Shown one piece after another: positions 17,014 through 24,946 of a stretch of DNA of 64,000 nt. Source of the stretch: Curtobacterium sp. ISL-83 (GTDB lineage: Bacteria > Actinomycetota > Actinomycetes > Actinomycetales > Microbacteriaceae). The stretch lies in assembly GCF_018613895.1 (NCBI RefSeq), contig NZ_JAGGPH010000007.1:434001-498000 (forward strand), given 5' to 3'. Under the pieces are notes generated by a model, which was given only the letters and a program-made list of their open reading frames with translations, was not told where the DNA came from and did no database searches. Both the position numbers and the translations under genes were made by a program. Every line of letters begins with the position of its first letter. The first letter of the stretch is position 1.

Positions 17014-17150
17014 GAGAGCACCTCGGCACCGCGGGAAACGGGGGACGACGACCCGTGACGGGTGCCGGAGAGGGCCTGGACGCGCGGGTACCGAACAGTT
17101 CCCACCTGGAGGGGCAGGGACGGGAAGAAGTGGAACGCTGTGGCGGTCAT
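17010..17150 (-). CDS. Tiny hypothetical protein, 46 residues
   Basis: An ATG frame of 46 residues starting MTATAFHFFPSLPLQVG and ending RGAEVLS. GGAAGG lies about 10 bases upstream. Its TGA overlaps the start of the 49-residue gene, so the pair is probably translationally coupled. No homologue is recognised. The 227 bases upstream hold no gene but contain two GTGAACT-type half sites, including the motif at 17338. Confidence 0.5.
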   Translation of the reverse strand: MTATAFHFFPSLPLQVGTVRYPRVQALSGTRHGSSSPVSRGAEVLS

Positions 17151-17337
17151 TGAGGACCGACCTTCCATGAGGCGTCGAAAGCCTCATTGCCACCGGACCG
17201 TCTCGGGGTGTCAGCGCTTCGCAGAGGTGCGAAGGCCATCGTGACGACGAGACCGCAAATGCAATCCGGTCCCTGAAATCTACGACCTCCCGACGCCGAG
17301 ATGTACCGGAAGCGTGAACTGTTCGCATGATGGACGT

Positions 17338-17352
17338 TTCACGAACTGAACT
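17338..17352. promoter_or_regulatory. Shared operator-like motif TTCACGAACTGAACT (copy 2)
   Basis: This 15-base element matches 10942-10956 at 14 positions. It lies upstream of the coupled tiny genes, and a related GTGAACTGTTCGC occurs about 20 bases away (17314-17326). The surrounding 60 bases are poorer in GC than the neighbours, as expected of a promoter. Confidence 0.45.
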
Positions 17353-17377
17353 ATCCACCTGTGGCGGCAGACCGCGA

Positions 17378-18139
17378 TCACCGTCCCCCGACGGCGCCCT
17401 GGTGGTCGACGACGCGGTCCAGCCACTCGGCGAGTACGGCCCGTTCCGCGGGTGACAGGGGATCGAGGTCGGCGGCGACCGCGCGGAGCGTCAGGGCTGC
17501 GGTCCGCGTCGAGGACGGGGACGAGGAAGAGGAAGAGGACGACTGCGCCGGCACGGGTGCGGGCGCGAGGATCTGCGAGAGGACCCCCTCGAAGACGACG
17601 TCAGCGAGACGTGGGTCCCGCGCCCCCTCGGGCTCAGCCAGGATCGCGAGCACGGCACCGGTGCCGGCCGCGTGCACCAGGCGCACCGCCTCCTGCTCGC
17701 GCACCACGAGCCTCCCGGCCGCCGCGACGCGTCGGAGGCGCTCCTCGAGAAGCCGCAGACCGGCGGCGACCGCCGCTGACCCGCGGCCCCGGCGGGGGTC
17801 GCTCATGATCACGAAGAGGTCCGGATTGGCGAGCCCGAACCCGATCGTCATGTCCCAGCCCGTGCGGAGGTCCGCCACCGGATCGACGTCCTGCGCACCG
17901 GCCGCTCGGACGGCGGCGGCCTTCTCGGCGCTGAACTCCGCCATCGCGTGTTCGGCCACGGCATCGAGCAAGCCGTCCTTGTCACCGAACAGGCGGTAGA
18001 TCGTCGGCGGCTGTGTTCCCGCACGTTCGGCGACGACCCGTGTGGTCACCGCTGCAGCACCCTGCTCGTGCAGGAGTTCAGCAGCGGCAGTGACGACCCG
18101 TGCCCGGACGTCGTCCCTCGGGTTCGGCGCGTCGGTCAC
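17378..18139 (-). CDS. TetR-family regulator of the adjacent reductase
   Basis: A 253-residue TetR protein: HTH at about 12-58 (EQGAAAVTTRVVAERAGTQP, then TIYRLFGDKDGLLDAV), followed by a helical ligand domain. Between about 200 and 212 there is a run of eight serines encoded by GA-rich DNA, a low-complexity linker. The GTG start at 18139 has TATCGT (minus strand, 18146-18151) six bases upstream, so the transcript is probably leaderless. It is divergent from a QOR2-like reductase with 86 bases between, the usual layout of a repressor and its target. Confidence 0.86.
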   Translation of the reverse strand: MTDAPNPRDDVRARVVTAAAELLHEQGAAAVTTRVVAERAGTQPPTIYRLFGDKDGLLDAVAEHAMAEFSAEKAAAVRAAGAQDVDPVADLRTGWDMTIGFGLANPDLFVIMSDPRRGRGSAAVAAGLRLLEERLRRVAAAGRLVVREQEAVRLVHAAGTGAVLAILAEPEGARDPRLADVVFEGVLSQILAPAPVPAQSSSSSSSSPSSTRTAALTLRAVAADLDPLSPAERAVLAEWLDRVVDHQGAVGGR

Positions 18140-18171
18140 GGATCAACGATAACAACTCCTTGCTACCACCG

Positions 18172-18208
18172 TGTTTCCGATGATAGCGTCCGGTTGTTTC
18201 CGATGGTA
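18172..18208. promoter_or_regulatory. Direct repeats TGTTTCCGATG in the TetR/reductase gap
   Basis: TGTTTCCGATGATA (18172-18185) and TGTTTCCGATGGTA (18195-18208) are two nearly identical 14-base units 23 bases apart, about two helical turns. They lie upstream of the reductase start and next to the TetR promoter, and are the likely TetR sites. Confidence 0.5.
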
Positions 18209-18225
18209 CTGGAAGAAGGACACCC

Positions 18226-19095
18226 ATGATCACGATCACCGGCGCGACCGGCGCCCTCAACGGCGCGACCACCGCGCACCTGCTGGATCGACTCCCCGCC
18301 TCCGAGCTCACCGTCGTCGCGCGGGACCCGGTGAAGGCGGCGCACCTGGCAGACCTGGGCGTCGCCGTCCGGGGGGGCGACTACGACGACCCCGAAAGCC
18401 TCCGCACCGCCTTCGCCGGTGCTGACCAGCTCCTGCTCGTCTCGTCGAACGACCCCGTCGGCGACACGATCACCCAGCACCGCAACGCCGTGGACGCCGC
18501 TGTCGCCGCGGGTGTCGGCCGGGTCCTGTACACGAGCCACCAGGGTGCCGGTGCCGGATCACCGTTCATCCCGGCGCAGCACCACGCGGCGACCGAAGAC
18601 ATGCTCGAGGCGTCCGGGCTCCGGTGGACGTCCCTCCGGAACGGGTTCTACGCCCACAGCATGCAGTGGATGCTCGGGCCGTGGCAGGCCACCGGGGTCG
18701 TGTCGGTGCCGGCGAACGGGCCGGTCTCGTGGACGTCACGGGACGACGTGGCCGAAGCCGCCGCGCGGATCCTGCTCCGCGAGGAGCCGTTGGACGGACC
18801 GGTGACGCTCACCGCGACCGAGGCGCCGACGTTCGCCGACCTCGCGCAGATCGCCTCCGAGGTGTCCGGCACCGCGGTGCGGTTCGAGCTGGTCGACGAG
18901 CAGGTCTGGATCGACCGTGGCATCGCTGCGGGGCAGCAGGAGCAGATGCTGCGGTTCCTGCTCGGCATGTACCAGGCGGCGGAGCAGGGACGGTTCGCCG
19001 GGACCGATCCGCTGCTGCGCGAGCTGCTGGGTCGCGAGCCGGTGACGGCTCGTGAGGTGCTCGGTGGCATCATCGCGGCGACGTCGGCGGCGTGA
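18226..19095 (+). CDS. NmrA-like NAD(P)H:quinone oxidoreductase (QOR2 type)
   Basis: A 289-residue atypical SDR. The nucleotide site is ITITGATGALNGATTAHLL at the N-terminus; LLVSSNDP, RVLYTSHQGAG and LRNGFYAHSMQWML are landmarks of the QorB/NmrA group that reduce quinones with NADPH. A GAAGAAGGA ribosome site precedes the ATG. It is probably repressed by the divergent TetR protein and used against quinone or electrophile stress. A GACGGGAGGC hairpin follows. Confidence 0.85.
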   Translation: MITITGATGALNGATTAHLLDRLPASELTVVARDPVKAAHLADLGVAVRGGDYDDPESLRTAFAGADQLLLVSSNDPVGDTITQHRNAVDAAVAAGVGRVLYTSHQGAGAGSPFIPAQHHAATEDMLEASGLRWTSLRNGFYAHSMQWMLGPWQATGVVSVPANGPVSWTSRDDVAEAAARILLREEPLDGPVTLTATEAPTFADLAQIASEVSGTAVRFELVDEQVWIDRGIAAGQQEQMLRFLLGMYQAAEQGRFAGTDPLLRELLGREPVTAREVLGGIIAATSAA

Positions 19096-19128
19096 CCGCC
19101 GGACCGCCTTCTCGCCGAGGAAGCGTCG

Positions 19129-19169
19129 GACGGGAGGCGCGTGGCGGGGCGGCCACGAGCCTCCCGTTC
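19129..19169. terminator. GACGGGAGGC-family hairpin terminator
   Basis: GACGGGAGGC pairs with GCCTCCCGTTC with one mismatch, and an inner GTGGC/GCCAC extends the stem. It lies between two convergent genes. Confidence 0.8.
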
Positions 19170-19198
19170 GAATGGCGGTCGGGCTGGGACCCGCGTCA

Positions 19199-20128
19199 TC
19201 AGGGGAGGACGACGACCTTGCCGGTGATGCCCGCCTCTGCGGCCTCGGCGTGGAGGGCCGGCAGCTCGCTCAGCGGGATCCGGCGCGTGACCTCGACGGT
19301 GAGCGCGCCCTGGTCGACGAGTTCGACCAACTGACGGAGCCGGTCCCGGTTCGGCTGGACGAACACCGTCACCGCGCGGACACCGCGCGACTCGTCGCCC
19401 GGGGTGGCCATGAACGCCGTCGTGCTGACGACCGCGCCCCCGTCGCGGACCGGTGCGACGTTGCGGACGAACTGCTCCGGGTCGACCGGTGCGAGGTTCA
19501 GCAGCACGTCCACCTGCCCGTCGACCGCCTGCAGCACGTCGGTCGTCGTGTGGTCGATCACCTGATCGGCCCCGGCTGCACGGACGGCCTCGGCACTCCA
19601 CGGGCTCGCCGTCGCGATGACGTGCACGCCGGCGCGCTTCGCGAGCTGGATCGCGTACCCGCCGACGACACCACCGGCGCCCACGATGAGCACGCGCTGT
19701 CCGGCGCGGAGGGCGCCCTCGTCGAAGAGGGCCTGCCATGCGGTCAGGGCCACGGACGGGAGGGCTGCGGCATCCGCCAGCGGGATGGTCGTCGGCGCCG
19801 CGACCAGTGCCTCCGCCGGTGCCACCACGTACTCGGCCGCACCGCCGTCGCGCTCCATCGGCAGGAACCCGATCACGGCGTCACCGATGGCGAGCCCCGT
19901 GACACCGTCTCCGAGGGCGTCGATGGTGCCCGAGACGTCGTAACCGGGGATGTGCGGAAGAGCGATCGGAATCGGGAGGAGGCCGGCGCGGATGCTCCCG
20001 TCGGCGGCGCTGTAGGCCGACGCGGCGACCCGCAGGCGAACCTGACCGGGGGTCGGGACCGGCTGCTCGACGTCGTCGTAGCGCAGGACCTCGGGGCCGC
20101 CGACCTGGTGGAACTGGACTGCCTTCAT
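19199..20128 (-). CDS. Zinc-type (MDR) NADP-dependent quinone/alkene reductase
   Basis: A 309-residue medium-chain reductase. It starts MKAVQFHQVGGPEVLRYDDV as quinone oxidoreductases do; the NADP fold has VLIVGAGGVVGGYAIQLAKRA (Rossmann) with the AlaAla-Ser type region after it. No structural-zinc cysteines are visible, so this is the zinc-independent QOR branch. It is divergent from a MarR regulator across a gap holding two palindromes. Probable role: reduction of quinones or reactive enones. Confidence 0.87.
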   Translation of the reverse strand: MKAVQFHQVGGPEVLRYDDVEQPVPTPGQVRLRVAASAYSAADGSIRAGLLPIPIALPHIPGYDVSGTIDALGDGVTGLAIGDAVIGFLPMERDGGAAEYVVAPAEALVAAPTTIPLADAAALPSVALTAWQALFDEGALRAGQRVLIVGAGGVVGGYAIQLAKRAGVHVIATASPWSAEAVRAAGADQVIDHTTTDVLQAVDGQVDVLLNLAPVDPEQFVRNVAPVRDGGAVVSTTAFMATPGDESRGVRAVTVFVQPNRDRLRQLVELVDQGALTVEVTRRIPLSELPALHAEAAEAGITGKVVVLP

Positions 20129-20147
20129 GGTGGGTTCCCTTCGTCAA

Positions 20148-20202
20148 GTGTTTCGAATTCGAAGCACTACGGCGACCGTAGCACTGCTTCGAATTGGAAG
20201 CA
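20148..20202. promoter_or_regulatory. Paired MarR-type operators
   Basis: GTGTTTCGAATTCGAAGCAC (20148-20167) and TGCTTCGAATTGGAAGCA (20185-20202) are two near-perfect palindromes with the shared core TTCGAATT, 36 bases centre to centre. CTACGGCGACCGTAG (20167-20181) forms a third inverted repeat between them. The second palindrome ends six bases before the MarR -10 box TAGGAT (20208-20213). Autoregulation and control of the reductase are the natural inference. Confidence 0.7.
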
Positions 20203-20219
20203 ACGGGTAGGATCGAACC

Positions 20220-20720
20220 ATGACGGAGCCGAGTGGACCCCTGACCCCGACGCAGCTGGCGGCGTACTTCGCGTTCACCGAGGTGAGTGGGCTGGTGCGG
20301 CCCGCAGTCGAGCAGCAGCTCCGCGACGTCGGCGAACTGAGCTACGTCCAGTTCCAGGTGCTCGCACGACTGGGGGATGCGCCGGACGGCCACCTACGGA
20401 TGACGGACCTGGCGGACGGCGTCGTGCACAGCCGGAGCGGGCTGACCTACCAAGCGCAGCTGCTCGAGCAACGGGGGCTCATCACACGCTCGCCGTCGCC
20501 GGAAGATGAGCGCAGCACGGTGGCGGCGATCACCGCCGCCGGCCGGGACGTGCTGTCCGCGGTCCTGCCCGGCCACGCGGCGACGGTCCACGCGCTCCTG
20601 TTCGCGCCGATCTCGGAGGAGGACGCCAGTGATCTCGCGCGGATCCTCGGTCGGGTCAACGAGCACCTGCGGGCGGCCCCGCCGCGGTCGGCGAGTGGGC
20701 GGCGGCGCCGAGCGGGGTGA
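20220..20720 (+). CDS. MarR-family transcriptional regulator
   Basis: A 166-residue winged-helix protein: about 40-100 carry the DNA-binding part (ELSYVQFQVLARLGDAPDGH, MTDLADGVVHSRSGLTYQA, with the wing PSPEDERSTVAAITAAG, including the DxR wing motif). TAGGAT sits six bases before the ATG, giving a leaderless mRNA whose promoter overlaps the operator palindromes. It likely represses the divergent quinone reductase. Confidence 0.88.
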   Translation: MTEPSGPLTPTQLAAYFAFTEVSGLVRPAVEQQLRDVGELSYVQFQVLARLGDAPDGHLRMTDLADGVVHSRSGLTYQAQLLEQRGLITRSPSPEDERSTVAAITAAGRDVLSAVLPGHAATVHALLFAPISEEDASDLARILGRVNEHLRAAPPRSASGRRRRAG

Positions 20721-20725
20721 CGGTG

Positions 20726-21637
20726 CTACCGGCGGGCGGTGACCTCTCGACCGCGCCAGGACCACCAGAAGACGAGTGCCGCGACGCCTGAGCAGGCGGC
20801 GGCGAGTGCGTGTGCTCCGAGGTAGGCCGTGGAGTCCTGCGCGGGATCGGCATGCGCGAGGTCGGTCCCGCGGGCGAGTGGCACGCCCCACAGGATCACG
20901 CCGAGCACGAGCAACAGCACGGTCGAGGCCACGACGACGGCGACGAGCACGAGCCGGCCGCGGCGGCGGGGGCCGGTCACGACGCCCACGGCGCCACGTC
21001 GACTCAGCCACCAGGCCGCCAGCGACGCGCAGAGCAGGGCGATCGCGTCACCGCCCAGGGTGTCGCTGAAGCGGTGCCACTTCGCCGTGACCGTGTAGGC
21101 GCCGATGCCGGTCGCCCACGTGAGCACGACGAGGAGCGTGATGCCCCGCCACCGGTGCGGGATGACGATGATCGCGGCGAACAGGACCGTCATCGCGATC
21201 GTCGTGTGGCCGCTCGGGAAGCTGTTCTGGGAGTAGTCGCCGACGACGTGCACCAGCGGTGGGCGGGGCAGCGCGAACCGCTTGAGGGTCTGCGTGATCA
21301 CCTGCCCGAGGACGATGACCCCGACTCCGGCGATCGCGAGGTCGATCCGCCGCCGGAGCAGCGCGACCGCCGCGACCAGGACCACCGCCACCGCGAGGGA
21401 CGAGATCGTGATGGCGTTCAACGCCCGGTTGGCGGTGTCCAGGTCGTCGTTCGTCACCTGGTCCGCGCCCCGCAGTGCTGCGTTCTCGAGGGTCTGGCCA
21501 CCGACGGTCCACACGGCGACGAGGTACGTGACGACGACGACCACCGCGCTCGCCGCCGCGATGACGAGCCACCGACGCCCGGTCACCGGCTCCGTCGACT
21601 GCTCGTCGGCCACCACCGCTCGTCCGCCCATCCCCAT
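20726..21637 (-). CDS. PAP2-family membrane phosphatase
   Basis: A 303-residue membrane protein with about seven helices. Family motifs are visible: KRFALPRP (first motif), SFPSGHT with the catalytic His region (second), and HRFSDTLGGD (third, with His and Asp but a less usual flank). It should remove phosphate from a lipid such as phosphatidic acid or undecaprenyl diphosphate; which one is unclear. I start at 21637, where TACCGT (minus strand, 21645-21650) lies seven bases upstream; the ATG six bases further on is also possible. It ends five bases from the MarR gene. Confidence 0.85.
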   Translation of the reverse strand: MGMGGRAVVADEQSTEPVTGRRWLVIAAASAVVVVVTYLVAVWTVGGQTLENAALRGADQVTNDDLDTANRALNAITISSLAVAVVLVAAVALLRRRIDLAIAGVGVIVLGQVITQTLKRFALPRPPLVHVVGDYSQNSFPSGHTTIAMTVLFAAIIVIPHRWRGITLLVVLTWATGIGAYTVTAKWHRFSDTLGGDAIALLCASLAAWWLSRRGAVGVVTGPRRRGRLVLVAVVVASTVLLLVLGVILWGVPLARGTDLAHADPAQDSTAYLGAHALAAACSGVAALVFWWSWRGREVTARR

Positions 21638-21702
21638 GGCGGGAACGGTAACAGCGGGAGTGCCGGAGTCGACACAGGCGGGATGGTCCGGGACGGCCCC
21701 CG

Positions 21703-22680
21703 TCAGGCCAGGAGCTCCTCGCTCAGCTCCCACAGCCGCCGCGCGTCCTCGGCGTCGAGCATCGCCGAGTTCGCCATCGACGGGATGCTGTCCGGGGTGA
21801 GCGGGTACTGCGTGTCGTCGAGTTCGGCGACGTCATTGTCCCGCAGGTACACCCCGCCGATGCCGTCGAGCAGCGGACTGACCGCGGCGAAGACCAGCGT
21901 CGCGGCGCCCTGCTCGATGGTCTTCTTCCCGACGGCCGGGTCGATGATCGTGGTGCCCTCGGCGTCGACCAGCCCCTGCTGTCGGTACGAATCGACACGG
22001 CTCGGGGCGTGCGGGCCGGGGCCGATGACGACGCCCGGGTGGGTGGCGAACGCCCGGATGCCCTCCGCCGCGTACCGACGGTCGAGTTCGACGGTGAACA
22101 GGACGTTCGCCCGCTTCGACTGCCCGTACGCCGCACCGGGGTCGTAGCCGGCTGCGAAGTCGAGGTCGTCCCAGCGGATCTCGCCGAACCGGGCCGCACC
22201 GGACGTGACGGTGACCACACGGGCACCGTTCGCGGCACGGAGCGCCGGCAGGAGTGCCCGGGTGAGCTGGAAGTGCCCGAGGTGCGAGGTCGAGAACGAG
22301 AGCTCGTGGCCACGGGCGTCCCGCCGGAGCTCGGGCTGGAAGAGCACCGCCGCGTTGTTCACCAAGACGTCGAGCGGTCGGCCGGAATCGAGCCACCGGT
22401 GGGCGAAGGCGTCGATCGAGGCGGGGTCCGTGAGGTCGAGCTCCTCGACCTGCGCGCCGGTGATCCCGTCGACGGCAGCGGCGGCCTTGGCGGTGTCGCG
22501 TGCTGCGACGGTGACGGAGGCCCCTGCTGCCGCGAGTGCGCGCGTCGCCTCACGGCCGAGCCTGCTGTGGCCGCCGGTGACGATCACGTGCCGGCCGGTC
22601 AGGTCGATCCCGGCGAGGACGTCCGACGCGGTCGAAGCAGCGGTGAAGGGGGTGTGCAGTGGTGTCTGTTGGTCGATCAT
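21703..22680 (-). CDS. Short-chain dehydrogenase (retinol-dehydrogenase-like)
   Basis: A 325-residue SDR. The cofactor loop reads TGGHSRLGREATRAL, with Arg where most members have Gly. NNAAVL follows at about 107, and the active site is VTVTSGAARFGE then YGQSKRAN (Tyr-x-x-x-Lys). The long N- and C-terminal extensions match the WW-oxidoreductase/retinol-dehydrogenase-like group that acts on small carbonyl compounds. It is divergent from an AraC regulator with 74 bases between, suggesting joint control. Confidence 0.85.
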   Translation of the reverse strand: MIDQQTPLHTPFTAASTASDVLAGIDLTGRHVIVTGGHSRLGREATRALAAAGASVTVAARDTAKAAAAVDGITGAQVEELDLTDPASIDAFAHRWLDSGRPLDVLVNNAAVLFQPELRRDARGHELSFSTSHLGHFQLTRALLPALRAANGARVVTVTSGAARFGEIRWDDLDFAAGYDPGAAYGQSKRANVLFTVELDRRYAAEGIRAFATHPGVVIGPGPHAPSRVDSYRQQGLVDAEGTTIIDPAVGKKTIEQGAATLVFAAVSPLLDGIGGVYLRDNDVAELDDTQYPLTPDSIPSMANSAMLDAEDARRLWELSEELLA

Positions 22681-22754
22681 GATGCCCAGTCTGGGTCTCC
22701 CGAGGCGGACGCGGAATGGTTGTGCGTCCGGACTTCTTGCGCGAGAGTACGGAC

Positions 22755-23693
22755 ATGACCGAGCTCGTGCCCGATGTGCTGTCCGACGTCTTCGAGCAGG
22801 TCGAGGTCCGCGGCATGCTGACCGGCGGGTTCGCCGTCCGTGGCCCGTGGGTGGCGCGCGGCACGGTCACGCGGCCCTTCAAGCTGATCGCGCTCGTCGC
22901 GGGGTCCGCCTCGGTGATCGTGGACGGCCCGGGCGGTCCGCAGGGACCCGTCGACCTCGCCGCCGGTGACGTGGTGCTCCTGAACCACCGCACGCACCTC
23001 GAGGTCCGCGGCGGTGGCCCCGGCGTCGCGCAGACCCTGCTGCCCGAACCGAGCTTCGACTCGATGGCGCTCGCCGCGGCCGACGCGTCGCGCGACGACA
23101 TCCTGATCGGTGGGTGGATCCAGGTCAGCCCCGCCGGGGAGGCGATGCTCGGTGCCGTCTTGCCGGGTCTGGTCCACGTGCAGGCGGCGCGGCCCGCGGC
23201 CGATCGCCTGGCATCACTCGTCGGTGGACTCTTCGACGAGGCCTCCAGCGGTCGTCTCGGGTCGGCGTTCGCGCTCCGGCAGCACGGGCAACTGCTGCTG
23301 CTCGAGGTGCTCCGCTCGTACCTCGAGCAGGAGCAGCCGCCGACCGGATGGCTCCGTCTGCTGGCGGACGAGCCGCTCGCGCCCGCGCTGCGGCTCATCC
23401 ACGCCGAGCCCGGCCGCCCCTGGGGACTCGTGGAGTTGGCGCGTGCGGCCGGGATGTCACGGACGAGCTTCGCCGAGCGGTTCCGCACGGTCGCGGGGGT
23501 CCCGCCGCTCGCCTACGTCTCCCGCTGGCGCATGCTGCTCGCCGAGCGGGCTCTCCGTGATCCCGACGTCCGCATCGGTGCGCTCGCCGCCGAACTCGGC
23601 TACGGCTCGGACAGTGCGTTCAGCACGGCGTTCAAGCGGGAGGTGGGGGAGTCGCCAGCTCGGTACCGGCGGCGGGTCCGGTCCGCCGCGTAG
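22755..23693 (+). CDS. AraC-family transcriptional regulator
   Basis: A 312-residue regulator with an N-terminal cupin-type sensory domain (about 10-190; VDLAAGDVVLLNHRTHLEV) and C-terminal AraC HTH pair (LVELARAAGMSRTSFAERFR and IGALAAELGYGSDSAFSTAF). I choose ATG 22755 over the earlier one at 22716: TTGTGC (22720) and GAGAGT (22743-22748) are spaced by 17 bases and end six bases before this ATG. Probable regulator of the divergent SDR. A spread-out hairpin follows. Confidence 0.86.
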   Translation: MTELVPDVLSDVFEQVEVRGMLTGGFAVRGPWVARGTVTRPFKLIALVAGSASVIVDGPGGPQGPVDLAAGDVVLLNHRTHLEVRGGGPGVAQTLLPEPSFDSMALAAADASRDDILIGGWIQVSPAGEAMLGAVLPGLVHVQAARPAADRLASLVGGLFDEASSGRLGSAFALRQHGQLLLLEVLRSYLEQEQPPTGWLRLLADEPLAPALRLIHAEPGRPWGLVELARAAGMSRTSFAERFRTVAGVPPLAYVSRWRMLLAERALRDPDVRIGALAAELGYGSDSAFSTAFKREVGESPARYRRRVRSAA

Positions 23694-23707
23694 ACCACCA
23701 CCGCTCG

Positions 23708-23780
23708 GACGGGAGGCTCCTCACCGGAGACGGGACCTGCTGACGCAGGCCGCGGCGCCAGCTGGCACCGCGCCTCCCGT
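23708..23780. terminator. Long variant of the GACGGGAGGC hairpin
   Basis: ACGGGAGGC (23709) pairs with GCCTCCCGT (ending 23780), but the arms are separated by about 55 bases that contain smaller hairpins (CCTGCTGACGCAGG, GCGCCAGCTGGC). It lies after the AraC gene and before the CPBP gene. The insertion inside the loop is unlike the compact copies elsewhere. Confidence 0.65.
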
Positions 23781-23852
23781 GCTCCATGCCGCCCTTGCGG
23801 CCGGTCCGTCATCCGCGATTGGATCAGCGGACCAGTCGTCGAAGGGGGAAGC

Positions 23853-24689
23853 ATGTATCGGACCGGTGTGTGGGCACTCTGCGGAGCCGCCGCGCTGTTC
23901 GCGCTCGACGGCATCGGGGGCGTCCTGGTCTCGTTCGGGCCCGCCGCGGCCCTCTGGGGTCAACTCCTGGTGCTGCTCGCCGCCGTGGGTGTCGCCGTCC
24001 TGGGGATCTGGTTCTACCGCTCGGTCGTGATGCGACGATGGGCCCGGCGCGAGCCTGCGGAGCTCGGTCGAGTGGGCGCCGGACGTGCGGTGGTCGTCGG
24101 ACTGCTCGTCGGGGCCGGCTTCATCACCGCGACCATCGCGATCGCGATCGCCGTGCAGGTGTACCGGGTGGTGGGACCCGCACGCCTCACGATCGGGGAC
24201 GTGGTGGCGGTCCTCACGCTCGTGGTCATCTCGGCGGTCCTCGAGGAGCTGGTGTTCCGCGGGGTGCTCCTGCAGGCGTTCGAGCGCTGGCTGGGGTGGA
24301 TCCCGGCGCTCGTGATCACCTCGCTGTTGTTCGGCGCCGCGCACCTGGGCAACCCGGGCGCGACGTGGTTCGGTGCGCTCGCCATCGCGGTCGAGGCCGG
24401 GTTCCTGCTCGGGGCAGCCTTCCTGTGGAAGCGGAACCTCTGGTTCACGATCGGCCTGCACGCCGGGTGGAACGCCCTCGAGTCGTTGCTCGGCGTCCCG
24501 GTGTCGGGCGAGCCGGCCCACGGGTTCCTCCGGCTCGCCGCGTCCGGTCCGGAGTTCCTCACCGGAGGCACCTTCGGCATCGAGGCGTCTCTCATCCCGA
24601 TGGTCCTCGGCGCGGCGCTCGGGTGCGTGTTCCTGTTCGCACGCGCTGTCGAACAGCGACAGCCTGCACGGCGCGGAGTCGGTCAGTAG
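23853..24689 (+). CDS. CPBP-family intramembrane metalloprotease
   Basis: A 278-residue membrane protein with about eight helices. The CPBP/CAAX-protease motifs are all present in order: EELVFRG (EExxxR, about 131), FGAAHLGN (His, about 162) and IGLHAGWN (His and Asn, about 203). Bacterial members include proteins for bacteriocin self-immunity and proteases of unknown substrate. Its last seven bases overlap the convergent gene at 24683. Confidence 0.87.
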   Translation: MYRTGVWALCGAAALFALDGIGGVLVSFGPAAALWGQLLVLLAAVGVAVLGIWFYRSVVMRRWARREPAELGRVGAGRAVVVGLLVGAGFITATIAIAIAVQVYRVVGPARLTIGDVVAVLTLVVISAVLEELVFRGVLLQAFERWLGWIPALVITSLLFGAAHLGNPGATWFGALAIAVEAGFLLGAAFLWKRNLWFTIGLHAGWNALESLLGVPVSGEPAHGFLRLAASGPEFLTGGTFGIEASLIPMVLGAALGCVFLFARAVEQRQPARRGVGQ

Positions 24690-24946
24690 TCGGTGTCGTC
24701 CGTGTTCGACACCTCGGTGTCGAAGCGGGGTCGCTGTCCGGCGTTGTCGTCGTCGAGGATGGCGAGCGCTGTGTTGGTCGTCACGAGGAGCTGGGCGCGC
24801 GTGAACCGGCCCTCGGTCGCGTTGACGGTCAACCAGAACGGCGCTCCGTCCGCGAGACTCGCCGTGAGGTGCTCACGCAGTTCATCGGGCGTCCGGTCGG
24901 AGACGGTGTAGACCCGGTCCCCGTAGACGATGATCGTCCGGCTCAT
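24683..24946 (-). CDS. Small protein paired with a DUF7882-like gene, 87 residues
   Basis: An 87-residue protein: a beta-rich start MSRTIIVYGDRVYTVSDRT, a central helix and a sheet (APFWLTVNATEGRFT), and an acidic tail ending NTDDTDY. No named family is recognised. It overlaps the previous gene by four bases (ATGA), so the two are coupled and probably act together. Confidence 0.75.
   Translation of the reverse strand: MSRTIIVYGDRVYTVSDRTPDELREHLTASLADGAPFWLTVNATEGRFTRAQLLVTTNTALAILDDDNAGQRPRFDTEVSNTDDTDY

Noticed and set aside
17010-17358. A 164-codon minus-strand frame containing the 49-residue tiny gene
   Set aside because: The part upstream of 17013 overlaps the 46-residue gene in a different frame and has no ribosome site; I prefer two short coupled genes.
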